Origin: Knufia peltigerae
Taxonomy: Eukaryota; Ascomycota; Eurotiomycetes; Chaetothyriales; Trichomeriaceae
Reading direction: 5' to 3'
NCBI GenBank assembly: GCA_030247855.1
Contig: JAPDRN010000009.1
Coordinates: 1 to 64,000, forward strand
DNA: 64,000 bases
Every line of letters begins with the position of its first letter. Positions within the stretch are counted from its first letter, which is position 1. The notes beneath the pieces were generated by a model that was given only the letters and a program-made list of their open reading frames with translations, searched no databases and was not told where the DNA came from. A program made the translations under genes and the position numbers. Positions 54,054-64,000 of this stretch are shown piece after piece.

Positions 54054-56364
54054 ATGAGCAACATTGCAAACCTCGAAGCCCCCATTATCGCCCAAGCAGC
54101 TGTGGCTGATGCTCCACTTGCTGGCACCGTGAATGAGAAAAAGCTTGGTCGTGGTTCGATCGAGGCCACTAGGGTGTCGACCCAGTCTCACTCTGCAGAC
54201 TACTACGATGGCGAGGTCACAGAGGAAGATCTCAGGACACTCCGTCGAGTATCAGGCAAGATTCCGTGGACAGCCTTTACAGTTGCTTTCGTAGAACTGT
54301 GCGAACGGTTCTCCTACTATGGCACGACCATCGTCTGTAAGTGATCATCGCCGGATCGCGGTCTCGTATCAGGGAACGATTACTGAATTGTCGTTCTCAT
54401 AGTTGTGAACTTCATCCAGCAGCCTCTCCCAGCGGGCTCGTCCACAGGCGCGGGCTTCTCGGGTCAGTCTGGCGCACTGGGTATGGGCCAGCGAGCCTCT
54501 ACTGGTCTCAAGATGTTTAATGAATTCTGGGCATATGTGATGCCTTTGGTTCGTTTTGGCATCCCTGGTCACGGCACAGATCTGGAATACTGACTATCTT
54601 TCAAAGCTGGGTGGCTATCTAGCCGATGCGCACTGGGGTCGCTACAAGACCATCCACTTGGCCATTGTCTGCGCCATCGTGGGCCATGTTATTCTAACCG
54701 CCTCCGCCGCTCCCAGCGTCATCAAACACAACGGCTCTGCGCTCGCTGCTTTCATCATCGGTCTGATCATCCTTGGTGTTGGAACCGGCGGCTTCAAGTC
54801 GAACATCGCACCACTGCTGGCCGAACAACAAACGGACAACAAAAAGAAGGTCAAAGTGCTGCCCTCGGGTGAGCGAGTCATCGTGGATCCCTCAGTCACA
54901 ACATCCCGTATCTTCCTGTACTTTTACATGTGCATCAACATTGGCTCTCTGGTCGGCCAAATCGGTATGGCACAGCACACCCGCCTGCCCGCGCTCCGGG
55001 CTTCTCCGGTATATCTGAGATAGACTAACATCAATCATCAGGCATGGTATACTGTGAAAAATACGTCGGCTTCTGGTTATCGTTCATGCTCCCGACCGTC
55101 CTCTTCGTGTTCGCCCCGATCGTCCTGGCTGTGTGCAAGAAGCACTACGTCCTCCTCCCACCCACCGGCTCCGTCTTCGCCAAGTTCTTCCAGCTCTGGA
55201 AGTACGCAGCCAAGGGAACCTGGAGCATCAATCCCGTCCGCACGTACAAGAACTTGTCCTCGCCCGAGTTCTGGGACCGCGCCAAACCTTCCAACATCCC
55301 CGTCGACCAACGACCCAGCTGGATGACGTTTGACGATGCTTGGGTTGACGAAGTGCGCCGAGGACTGAAGGCATGCACGGTATTTTTATACCTTCCACTA
55401 TACTGGTTGGCATATGGACAAATGGTCAGTTGGCACAATCGTACTCTTCCTCTCTGTGACAAACGAGAAGGCTGCATGCAGCTCGCTGACAAGAACGAAC
55501 CGTGGTGGTAGACCGGAAACTTGACATCTCAAGCTGCCGTGATGGAACTCAACGGCGTCCCCAACGACATTATCCAGAACCTCAACCCGATCTCCATCGT
55601 CATCTTCGTGCCGTTGATGGATTTTGTCGTTTACCCTGCTCTCCGCAAGGCAAAGATCAATTTCACCCCGATCAAGAGAATCGCTTTGGGATTCGCACTC
55701 GCATCAGTCGCCATGATTGCGTCGTGCGTCATTCAAGTTTATGTGAGTTTGTATCCTCGGTTTTCTGGCCCCGCGCGAGACCTTTTCTACCTCTCGTACC
55801 GTCCATCCAGTATCCCACACGTAACTTACGTCCCGTGTTCTTCCTTTGCAGATCTACCGCCTCTCCCCGTGCGGCACCCACGCCTCGGACCCTGACTGCC
55901 CCGGCCCGGCGCCCATCAACGTCTGGGTGCAGACCTTGCCCTACGTCTTCATCGGCTTCTCCGAGATCATGGCCAGCATCACGAGCCTCGAGTACGCCTT
56001 CACCAAGGCCCCAACCAACATGCGATCCTTCGTCATGGCCATCAACCTGCTCATGAACGCCTTCAGCTCCGCCATCGCCCAGGCCTTGGTGTCCCTGTCC
56101 GCCGACCCGCTGCTGGTGTGGAATTATGGGCTCGTCGCGGTCTTGGCCGCCGTCGGCGGTGTCTGTTTCTGGTTCAACTTCCGCAAGCTGGACCGAGAGG
56201 AGGACAGGTTGAACATGCTCGCCGTGAGCGAGTACCGGGGCAAGCAGCCGCGGAGGGGGGACAGTGTGAGCGTCGTGAGTCTGCGCAACGCCAATCCGGG
56301 TGTCGGTGGACGGTCGAGTGTGCACGAGGTCGATGAAAAGGGAAGAGAAGCAGCACAACTCTGA
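54054..56364 (+). CDS. ptr2: POT/PTR2 family di/tripeptide transporter
   Basis: Proton-coupled oligopeptide transporter of the plasma membrane. Six exons: 54054-54336, 54403-54548, 54607-54964, 55042-55424, 55512-55742 and 55852-56364, giving 637 aa. Splicing restores VELCERFSYYGTTIVFVNFIQ (TM1 with the ExxERFxYYG motif), FWAYVMPLLGGYLADAHWGR, GTGGFKSNIAPLLAEQ and YWLAYGQMTGNLTSQAA. The late block ANVWVQTLPYVFIGFSEIMASIT-like (here INVWVQTLPYVF...) also matches the family. The N-terminus (about 75 residues) and the C-terminal tail are hydrophilic and likely cytoplasmic. The ATG at 54054 has a near-perfect Kozak context (GCCGCCACCATG). Length and exon joins agree with fungal Ptr2. Regulation is not visible. 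Confidence 0.93.
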
Positions 56365-56490
56365 CTTGCGAGGCGTCAAAAGTCACACAGCGCGCCTAGC
56401 TCCGTCCGGTAACCTAGGTCGTCATACTCCGTAGTGCCCTTACCTGATATACCTGTCTAGCTCAAAGCACTTCCGTACCTATGTGTGTAT

Positions 56491-56531
<41 letters not shown>

Positions 56532-57025
56532 GCCTAAACTGAGTGTTTTACTAGGGGTGACCATGGTACAACGCACGAAGCACTGTAACGAAGTTTCGTT
56601 TGACGAATAAACATACCAATTCTATCCTTCAATAGCAAGCAAGTCACGAACGTTTTCGAGTCACAAACATTCAATTCCATGGCACAAGTCTAGTAACTTT
56701 GACGATTTTTTAATTCTCTATTGTTTGATAGAAGCTTTACAGGGTAAGAGGCCCAAACGAGTCTTATACATACAATTGCAAAAAGAAGAAAAGGCTTCGC
56801 CGGGTCAGCTCACCTCATCGCACTGGAAGCATGGCTTCCCACACAAAAGGAAAATGCCATGGTCATAACACCTTTTCACCTGTGTAAAGTCATTTCCCTT
56901 GCTGTAACCAAACTCAAGCAGACCGAAATGCATAGATTCTTCCTTCCCATGCACTTCTTCCCTTAACGCCACAAATGTCCTATCTCACGTTTGATTGTCA
57001 TCTCTCATTGCTCATTTGCCATCCC
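56365..57025. other. convergent intergenic spacer with CA/TA repeat
   Basis: 661 bases between the stops of the peptide transporter and CDK1. It contains the dinucleotide repeat at 56491-56530 and otherwise A/T-rich 3' sequence. Confidence 0.55.
56491..56530. repeat. (CA)n(TA)n dinucleotide repeat
   Basis: About eleven CA units run directly into about eight TA units. The repeat lies downstream of the peptide transporter. Confidence 0.9.
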
Positions 57026-58185
57026 TTAATGGAAGCCATTCAGTCGAGAGACACCGTTGGTACGTTGAGAGTAGGCAGCAGACCCAGCTGCGAAATATGG
57101 ATGGTTGCAAGCTGCTTTGGCGGAAATTCGGTGGGCGGGGTCGTATTCGAGCATGGCATCTAGGAGCTCGAGACCTGCGGGTTCGAGGTTTGGCACGAGT
57201 TTGCTGGTGGCTTCTCGTCGCCATTTAGGAAACGAGGTCTTGAAGTCAGGGAACGACGTGACACCGGGCCAGGTGTTTTCGTCGGGGGTTCCAAGTAGCC
57301 TAGTTACAAAATCAGCATTGAGAGATGCAAACCAAAAGCGAAAATATTACTTGAAGATTTTGAAGATCTCGTCGATTTCAGAATCGCCTGGGAAGAGTGG
57401 CTTTCGAGTACACATCTCAGCGAAGATGGCGCCCACAGACCACATATCGACACCAGTAGAATACTGGCGACCACCCAAGAGGATTTCGGGAGCACGATAC
57501 CAAAGGGTAACGACCTAGGTGAAGGTTGTCAGCATTGTCCTCGATAAGGGCTTGTCAAGCACATTACCTCATGAGTGTATGTTCTCAGGGGAACACCAAA
57601 AGCACGAGCCAGGCCAAAATCAGCCAACTTGAGATTGCCCTCACGATCAATCAACAAGTTTTGAGGCTTAAGATCTCGATGTAAGATACGATGGCTATGA
57701 CAGTATCGTACTCCCTCGACGAGTTGTGCCATGAATTTCTTGACCATATCTTTCCCCAAACCCAATCTCTGCATGTCCATTGTTGACCCCTCCGGAAGGG
57801 CTTTGCCCCGGCCACCATCCGACACAGGCAATGCTTCCATATACTTCTTGAGATCGCAGTCGAGGAATTCGAAGACGAGGTAGAGTTTGTGACCATCCGC
57901 ATGGACAATGTTGAAAAGACGCACAATGTTCGGGTCGTTCATCTCTTTGAGCAGGGAGATTTCACGGATGGCCGTGCTAGGTACACCCTCATCTTCTGCT
58001 TCCAGGCGGATTTTCTTGAGAGCGACGATGCGGCCGCCATTGGACAGATCACGGGCTTTGTAGACGACACCGTATGTTCCTGGTGTGACAGACGTGAGCA
58101 TTGGTTCGATCAGATCGCGTGTGAGCGAGCAAAGTGGTAAATTTTTACCTTCACCAATTTTCTCTATCTTCTGGTAGTTTTCCAT
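57026..58185 (-). CDS. cdc2: cyclin-dependent kinase 1 (Cdc2/Cdc28/NimX)
   Basis: Master cell-cycle Ser/Thr kinase, 328 aa from four exons: 58185..58149, 58079..57568, 57514..57351 and 57299..57026. The first junction rebuilds the Gly-rich loop IGEGTYGVVYKARD with the inhibitory Thr-Tyr pair. The cyclin-binding PSTAIRE helix (EGVPSTAIREISLL) is exact. HRDLKPQNLLID and DFGLARAFG are the catalytic and DFG loops. TYTHEVVTLWYRAPEILLG carries the activating Thr at the second junction, and GVDMWSVGAIFAEM follows. A filamentous-fungal insert (SDGGRGKALPEGSTMD) sits between the N- and C-lobe helices. The C-terminal ~25 residues (AAYSQRTNGVSRLNGFH) are variable. It shares a divergent promoter with the TyrRS gene. 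Confidence 0.96.
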
Positions 58186-58785
58186 CGTGCGACAGAACTA
58201 CTACTTCCTCATAAAAATATCCAAGTGTGTGACCGAGGAAGGCGGGACTGGGTTTGCGAGAAAGGGGTCGTGGGATGTCGAGGGGTCTCAGGTTGGGTGT
58301 GCAAGACTCGGAGGCAGTAAATATCGAAGACCTGTATGTTAGTATGCGCTGGTCATTGCACTTGAGAAAAGGACTGCAGTGCCACAGAAGAGTGCGAGAT
58401 CAATGTGAAGACGCACTGTGTTGCTGCAAAAGGGTTGTTTACCTTTTCTATTTAGAGAGGCGTTCTTCACGCGTCTTTGTGATTGGCGGGGCGATTCTGT
58501 TCCTGAAGCCAAGCAACGCAGCCAACGAGCGCGGGGAACATTATTGATCTATTAGGGACTCTGAGTAATAATTAGGGGCGAGTACAGGGACCCTCCATTT
58601 TTTTGTAGAGCCTCAGGTGCCTCCATTGATTGACTCACAACAGGTGCACACCCTCTACACGATTCGCACACCCAGCAAAGCCTTCGCACCTGGGCTTCCA
58701 AGCCTCCTTAGAAGTGATCTGTCTTCTCAAAAAGACTCCTCCCTCTCCCACCACATCCCCTCCTCCTCAATCGAATTTGCCAATC
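58186..58785. promoter_or_regulatory. bidirectional promoter, CDK1 / TyrRS
   Basis: 600 bases between divergent ATGs at 58185 and 58786. A CCAAT box is present in reverse orientation (ATTGG at 58482-58486 within GATTGGCGGGGCG), about 300 bp from either start. A C/T-rich stretch lies just before the TyrRS ATG (58735-58770). Confidence 0.5.
58482..58486 (-). promoter_or_regulatory. CCAAT box in CDK1/TyrRS promoter
   Basis: CCAAT on the minus strand within CCGCCAATCAC, near the middle of the divergent promoter. This is the common binding word for the HAP/CBC complex. A five-base word can occur by chance. Confidence 0.35.
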
Positions 58786-60030
58786 ATGGCGGGCAGAGAA
58801 CTGTCGCCAGAAGAGAAACTCTCTCTGGTGACCGACCAGTTGGCGGAGGTACTACATCGAGATATTCTGGAAGATATCATCATCAAACAGCAAAGACCGC
58901 TTGTCCTCTACTGGGGATCAGCCACCACAGGCAGACCTCATTGTGGTTACTTTGTCCCCATGATGAAGATTGCGCACTTTCTGAGAGCAGGATGTCACGT
59001 CAAGATTCTTCTGGCCGATATACATGGTTTCCTCGACAACCTCAAAGCACCTATCGAGCTGGTCAAGTACCGCGCCGAGTACTACAAGTTCGTCATATCC
59101 TCCCTTCTCAAGGCCGTCGGAGTGAGTCTAGAAAAGCTAGAGTTTGTCCTTGGCTCATCCTACCAATTGGGCTCTGATTACACCATGGACATATTTCGAC
59201 TGAGTAGTGTGGTCAGTGAGCATGATGCGAAGAGAGCGGGCGCTGAAGTCGTCAAACAGAGTGCGAATGCACCACTGTCAGGACTGATCTACCCTCTCAT
59301 GCAGGCACTCGACGAAGAACATCTGAAAGTCGATGCTCAGTTTGGTGGAGTCGACCAGCGCAAGATCTTTGCTCTCGCTCAGGAAACATTACCGCGGATA
59401 GGGTACAAAGAACGGGCCCATCTCATGAATCCCATGGTGCCTGGTTTGACCGGAGGCAAGATGTCAGCATCTGACCCTGACTCCAAGATTGATGTTCTTG
59501 ACGGCCCAGAACTCGTCAAGAAGAAGTTAAAGAAGGCTTTTGCGGCAGCTGGTGAAGTAGAAGGCAACGGTATCATCTCCTTCGTCGAATATGTATTGCT
59601 CCCATTCAGTGCCTTGCAAGACCCACATCACAAAGGTCGATTTGTATGTGAACGAAGAGAGGGAGAGGGGGAGCCACTTGTTTATCACGACATGGAGACA
59701 TTGAGGGCGGACTACAAAGCCGATAAACTAACTCCTCAGTTACTCAAGGCTGGTGTAACTGCGGCCTTGAACGAGCTCCTGGCTCCGATTCAAGCTGATT
59801 ATGAAGCGTCTGCAGAGTGGCAGGAAATTGAGAAGAAAGCTTATCCTCCGCCGGAACCTGTAAAGAAGAAGAAGCAACCCAAGAACAAAGGAACACGCTA
59901 TCCCGGGGCAGGAAATGTCCAGGCCAACCCAGATGGCACGGTTGCTGGAGAAGGCAAGGAACAAGTTGAAGTCGGCAAGACCGCAGAAGATGCAATGTCG
60001 AAATTAGAGATCGATGGCCAGACTGCATGA
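58786..60030 (+). CDS. tys1: tyrosyl-tRNA synthetase, cytosolic
   Basis: Class I aminoacyl-tRNA synthetase charging tRNA-Tyr, single exon, 414 aa from the ATG at 58786 (CAATCATGGCG); the open frame upstream starts only at a TTG. HIGH-type motif: GSATTGRPHCGYF, with PHCG in place of HIGH. The Tyr/ATP pocket has YIPL-like QLGSDYTMDIFRLSS and the QFGGVDQRKIF block. The KMSKS equivalent is GGKMSASDPDSKID. The eukaryotic/archaeal subfamily C-terminal part follows, with a Lys-rich linker (PVKKKKQPKNKG) and a variable tail. The enzyme lacks the EMAP-II domain of animal forms, as expected for fungi. It is divergent from CDK1. Confidence 0.96.
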   Translation: MAGRELSPEEKLSLVTDQLAEVLHRDILEDIIIKQQRPLVLYWGSATTGRPHCGYFVPMMKIAHFLRAGCHVKILLADIHGFLDNLKAPIELVKYRAEYYKFVISSLLKAVGVSLEKLEFVLGSSYQLGSDYTMDIFRLSSVVSEHDAKRAGAEVVKQSANAPLSGLIYPLMQALDEEHLKVDAQFGGVDQRKIFALAQETLPRIGYKERAHLMNPMVPGLTGGKMSASDPDSKIDVLDGPELVKKKLKKAFAAAGEVEGNGIISFVEYVLLPFSALQDPHHKGRFVCERREGEGEPLVYHDMETLRADYKADKLTPQLLKAGVTAALNELLAPIQADYEASAEWQEIEKKAYPPPEPVKKKKQPKNKGTRYPGAGNVQANPDGTVAGEGKEQVEVGKTAEDAMSKLEIDGQTA

Positions 60031-62637
60031 AGATACTGACATCTGACACGAAGAAATTGGACATAACACCTGCAGACCAGACCATTCGCCTGAGACAGTC
60101 ACATGTGATGAGAAACGTGCAGACAGTGCAGATGAAGAGGATGATACCAATGTATGTGAAGGAGATCAAACACTTCGAGATGGCTGAACGACCTATCACC
60201 TGAACATTGACGAAGTGTGCATAGCCATGAAGAGCCTGTGTGGAACATTGAAGTGATGATATCCAATCTCAACGACGGGACCCCTATCGGGCAAGCATAT
60301 GATTTTTCGAAATCTCAGAGCAACTTAGACAGAGAATAGAATTGCTATGGCTCCCTCTACTCGTTGGCTGCATGCTCATCGTAGATGGAGCAAGGAGTGC
60401 TCGGTGAAGTGCTCGGTGAAATTCTCGGTGAAATTTTCGTCCCTTTGACGGAGAAATGTTGTTCCAGAATCGGCCTAACATTTGAGGTTCTAGAAACAGC
60501 CTCATGGATTCCTCTGTCTGTCAACTACTGCTTAACTTGAGACTTCCATCCATTTTTACTCCATACTCGGTGCCCTTGGAACACTCGTTACAAGCTAACA
60601 CTAAGGTTTCATTTCAGTCCTATCCGTCAATCCACAATTTTACTGGGGAAGGGTCACCACACTGAACGTGTTTTGTTCGAGTAATGAAAGCAGTACACAC
60701 AGGACGCGCCTTCTCCATACGTTTTTGACGGAGAAGAGTTCTGTATCTTTTGCACAATATCATGTATCGTCATCGGCTCGAGCTAGCCCAACCTCCCTAA
60801 CGTCAAGGTACCGGAGCCGCATGCCTGGTGCGTCTGCTCCGATTGTTCCATGATGAGAAGACGAATGGCAGAGCCGAGGCTTAGCAAGCTCAATCGATAG
60901 CTTAGTGTAAGGGTTGCCTGCCATAAATCCCTGGACAACTCAATCAACTGTCTAGTCTATTTCCAGGAAAAAGCCTATGTCTTGTGAACCCGATTTCCAA
61001 CACCAAAAGAGTGGTATGACAAAGTGTCGCAGAAACCCAAACTTCGATGGATGATACCAACATCTGAACTTAAGACCTTGAATAGTTTGCGGGCAGCACG
61101 GGCCGGGCAAAGTGCGCATCAACCAATTTGTCTTGATGCGCTGCGATGCTGTTCGTAGGTCATGCGACCGCCCAGCTTACCGAAGTGCGCCACACACGCA
61201 ACACACCAAGTCAAGTTCACCTTGGCTCTCAAGACCCCGTCGCATAACCCATTGTGGATAGGGAGATCACCACTGAGAACTACGATTCACTATGAGGATA
61301 GACTGTCCAGCAAATGCAACTAACACCCAACGAAAGAGTAAGCTGCAGATACCGTACACCACAAAGTTATTGACGTTTGCTGCCATGAAAAAAACACCCA
61401 AAAGCTCACGGACAATGTCTCCCTCAGCGGCGTTATTCAAGGCTGGAGCACATGGCTTGTGTTGAAAAGGAACCTAAACCTAAAATGCGCCTCAGATTGA
61501 TTATTCTTCACCGTGCATACGAATACTGAGGTAGGTACAATTTCTCCGCGCATACATTCATGGTGAGAGATTTCGCCAAACTTGATATTCAAATTCATGG
61601 GGCCAACACTTGGATCTCGAAGAGCAAGATCCGCTGCGATCTTAACGTGCAGCATCCTGGCAAAAGTGATGACGCTTGATCGACAAAGAGGGGGTGTACT
61701 CGTACAGAGAAAGATACGAGATGCGTCTAGACGACAAGTCCAAAGACGTCCTGGAGGACAAATTTCAGCGCACGGCCAAACTACAAGCGGAGTAGTTCTA
61801 GGCCTGACAGCTCTCGCAAAGCTGGGGCCGAGTCGGGGGAGGCTACACTATGTGCGGGGTTTACAGCCTACGGAACTCCAGCGAAAAAGTTCGATCAGCA
61901 GCTTAGTGTCCAGGGTGGAAACATCTTGTCGCCAAACCTCGTCGCTTAAGTGGTGCCTCAAGCACTGTGACAACACCCAAGAGGGAAAGCTTCATGGTGA
62001 CAAGCGAAAACTCCGACTTATCAAGCGACACCCCTGGTATCAAAGCTCTCTTTCCGGCTCTCACGACTGCTCCGGTTCTTTCACCGAGAATCTCGCCAGC
62101 CAACGACAGTCTTGCTTCGGCTGCTTTACCTTCTTTCCGGGTTCGGTGGCACCAAACCAAGCTCCTTTGTCTTTTTCCCTTGTACAACATTTGACGACCA
62201 TCAAGAGGGCCACTGTGCTCTAGTCTGGAGTAACCGAGCACCTCGTCGGTGGCTCAACGCAATACGACAGACTTCGACACTCTTGGCTACTGTGTGACTT
62301 TAGCTTCTGTCGTGATTGGAACTTATACTTCTGATCGCGCTAGTCAGGTTATACATCTTTGGGCGATTGGACAAGGCTGATTGGCCTCGCTGGCAGAACG
62401 GCATGACTTTCGTCGCTAGAATTACTCTGCGTCATGAGCTGTGTTCAAGCATACAGTGGGTTGCTAAGGGATAAGCAGTAGTTATATATTCAAGCTCGTA
62501 TCCCCTTACCCGACAGTCTGCCCTGCATCTGTGTCCTCCTTCACCACACGACACAATCCACTCGGAGGTCAAGCTCGTTTGTTGGTGGCTTCCGCCTTCA
62601 CTAACGTCTTCGACAATTCTTGTTTCGATTAAGCAAC
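60031..62637. other. 2.6-kb region without recognised gene
   Basis: Between the TyrRS stop and the maltose-permease-like ATG. ORFs of up to 213 aa (61582-62223) and 151 aa exist, but none shows a domain, a signal peptide plus fold, or plausible splicing. It contains the 12-bp tandem repeat at 60397-60432. It could hold a lost gene or a non-coding transcript. I see no terminal repeats of a transposon. Confidence 0.45.
60397..60432. repeat. three tandem 12-bp units
   Basis: GTGCTCGGTGAA occurs twice head to tail, followed by ATTCTCGGTGAA. The units are in frame on the minus strand (FHREFHRALHRAL), but no gene is evident. Confidence 0.85.
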
Positions 62638-64000
62638 ATGAGTTACAGCCACGATGAAGAAAACGGCGGCGGCCGCGCCGGCCGCCATATGAGCGTATCT
62701 CACTATGCAGACAATCTGGGAGCACCCACATATGATACTACGCGACGAAGGTCATCCATCGTCCCAGCTGTGGTTGCCGGAGCCACACAGGGAGAGGCCG
62801 TCTTCAACCAGAAGGATGATACTCTTCGCAAGATGTCTGTCGCTGTCCCAAATCTGGCTGAGCTCACCGCTGATGCGAAGAATGCTGTTGAGTTCGAGCA
62901 CAAGATGGGCTTCCGCGAAGGCTGCAGACTCTATCCAAAAGCCATCATGTTCTCCTTCGCTCTTTCCCTTGCCGTCATCATGGAAGGCTACGATACCTTT
63001 CTCCTTGGCAACTTCTTCGGCAATCCTGCTTTCAACAAGAAATATGGCTCTTTCGCAGGCACCAAGGATGGAGCTCCGACCTATCAGCTGTCCGCTACCT
63101 GGCAATCCGCTCTCTCGAATGGTACAGCCGCTGCCCAGATCATTGGTCTCTTCCTGAACGGCATCATTTCTGAAAGAATTGGATACCGCTGGACCATGAT
63201 CGGCGCCCTGATTTTCATCGCTGGCTGCATTTTCATTACCTTTTTCGCCGTCGACATCCACATGTTGCTTGCTGGCTACATCCTCTCTGGCCTCCCCTGG
63301 GGTGTTTTGTAAGTTGAAGTCTTTCTCCATAATTCCATACTCGTTATTGACTCGAAAATAGCCAGACTCTTACCACCACATACGCGGCCGAAGTAACTCC
63401 AGTACCACTTCGACCCTATCTGACAACATACGTGAACCTTTGCTGGGTTATCGGTCAGCTCATCGCCGCTGGTATCCTGAAAGCATTTGTCAATAATACA
63501 ACTGAATGGGCTTACCGTATTCCATATGCCATTCAATGGATCTGGTAGGGCACTCACAGTAACACTGTTTGCGTCGTCACTAACATGCTAATCAGGCCAC
63601 TTCCTATCGCGGCTGCTGCATTCTTTGCCCCCGAGTCACCATGGTGGTTGGTCCGCCACGGGAAGCTTGACGAGGCTCGTAGAGCTTTGTTGAAGTTGAC
63701 CTCCAAGAACAATACTGGGTTTAATGTGGAAGATACTCTAGCCATGATGATTCACACCAACGAGCTTGAAATTCAACAGACATCTGGTACTACCTATCTT
63801 GATTGCTTCAAGGGCATCGACCTCCGCCGGACCGAGTTGACTTGTGTTACCTGGCTCATCCAGCAAACGTCTGGCTCTCCCATGATCGGTTGGGGCATAT
63901 ACTTCATGGAACAAGCTGGTCTTGATGCAACAGACGCTTATTCCCTCGGCGTTGGTCAAAGCGCGATGGGTTTCTGTGGCACAGTACTCTCCTGGTTCTT
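62638..64000 (+). CDS. MFS alpha-glucoside (maltose) permease-like protein, cut by window end
   Basis: Sugar-porter family transporter related to fungal maltose/alpha-glucoside permeases. Exons seen: 62638-63308, 63362-63544 and 63596 to the end of the window; more lies beyond. The ATG at 62638 (MSYSHDEENG) starts a long hydrophilic N-terminus. TM1 follows after about 100 residues (AIMFSFALSLAVIMEGYDTFLLGNFFGNPAF, here in part), typical of MAL-type permeases. Then come WQSALSNGTAAAQIIGLFLNG, ERIGYRWTMI, SGLPWGVLQTLTTTYAAEV across the first junction, and PESPWWLVRHGKLDEARRAL after the second. The last visible segments are QQTSGSPMIGWGIYFMEQAG and GVGQSAMGFCGTVLSWF. Substrate is inferred from family resemblance only. 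Confidence 0.9.

Noticed and set aside
61582..62223. 213-aa ORF upstream of the maltose-permease-like gene
   Set aside because: Composition is non-protein-like, with no domain, no signal peptide and no supporting splice sites.
1..64000. CRISPR arrays, insertion sequences, secondary-metabolite backbone genes (PKS/NRPS)
   Set aside because: No regularly spaced repeats, transposase motifs, terminal inverted repeats or megasynthase domains were seen in any frame.

Overview
This window is nuclear DNA of a filamentous ascomycete (Pezizomycotina). The genes carry short introns of about 45-145 nt with GT/GC..AG ends and CTGAC/CTAAC-like branch points. Gene families include Zn2Cys6 regulators, HET-ankyrin proteins, RTA1-like proteins and YAT permeases. 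Core eukaryotic genes (CDK1, proteasome subunits, TyrRS) are mixed with accessory ones. The order or species cannot be fixed from sequence alone. I model 26 protein genes, one of them cut by the right edge. I rebuilt introns by hand: each spliced model keeps one open frame and restores family motifs across its junctions. No rRNA, tRNA, CRISPR array or intact transposon was seen.

Layout. 1-10 kb is metabolic: a secreted tannase-type esterase, a Zn2Cys6 regulator, a 2,2-dialkylglycine decarboxylase-like enzyme, and a divergently transcribed amino-acid permease. 10-20 kb is housekeeping: proteasome alpha-3 (PRE9), a WW/FF splicing-type protein (URN1-like), a BYE1-like PHD/TFIIS/SPOC protein, a ZNF830-like zinc-finger protein and a KpsF/GutQ-type SIS protein. 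22-31 kb holds a sugar-transporter-family MFS protein, an atypical pepsin-like protein, an SLC35C2-like transporter and a flavocytochrome b2-type dehydrogenase. 32-39 kb is accessory: a secreted Cys-rich protein, a HET/ankyrin protein, an APH-fold phosphotransferase and a small RanBP2-type zinc-finger protein. 41-56 kb has an HSL-type esterase, mitochondrial-type alanine aminotransferase, proteasome lid subunit RPN7, a secreted type-B carboxylesterase, an RTA1-like 7TM protein and a POT/PTR2 peptide transporter. 57-60 kb has the divergent pair CDK1 / cytosolic TyrRS. A maltose-permease-like MFS gene runs off the right end.

Most interesting: the regulator - dialkylglycine decarboxylase - permease group (3.5-9.8 kb). 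A perfect 18-bp inverted repeat of CCG-N4-CGG type lies about 285 bp upstream of the regulator ATG. A 16-bp match to its left part lies about 270 bp upstream of the decarboxylase ATG, in the promoter region shared with the permease. This suggests a small self-regulated cluster for uptake and breakdown of alpha,alpha-dialkyl amino acids such as 2-aminoisobutyrate (Aib). Aib is abundant in fungal peptaibols. The substrate and the regulation are inference.
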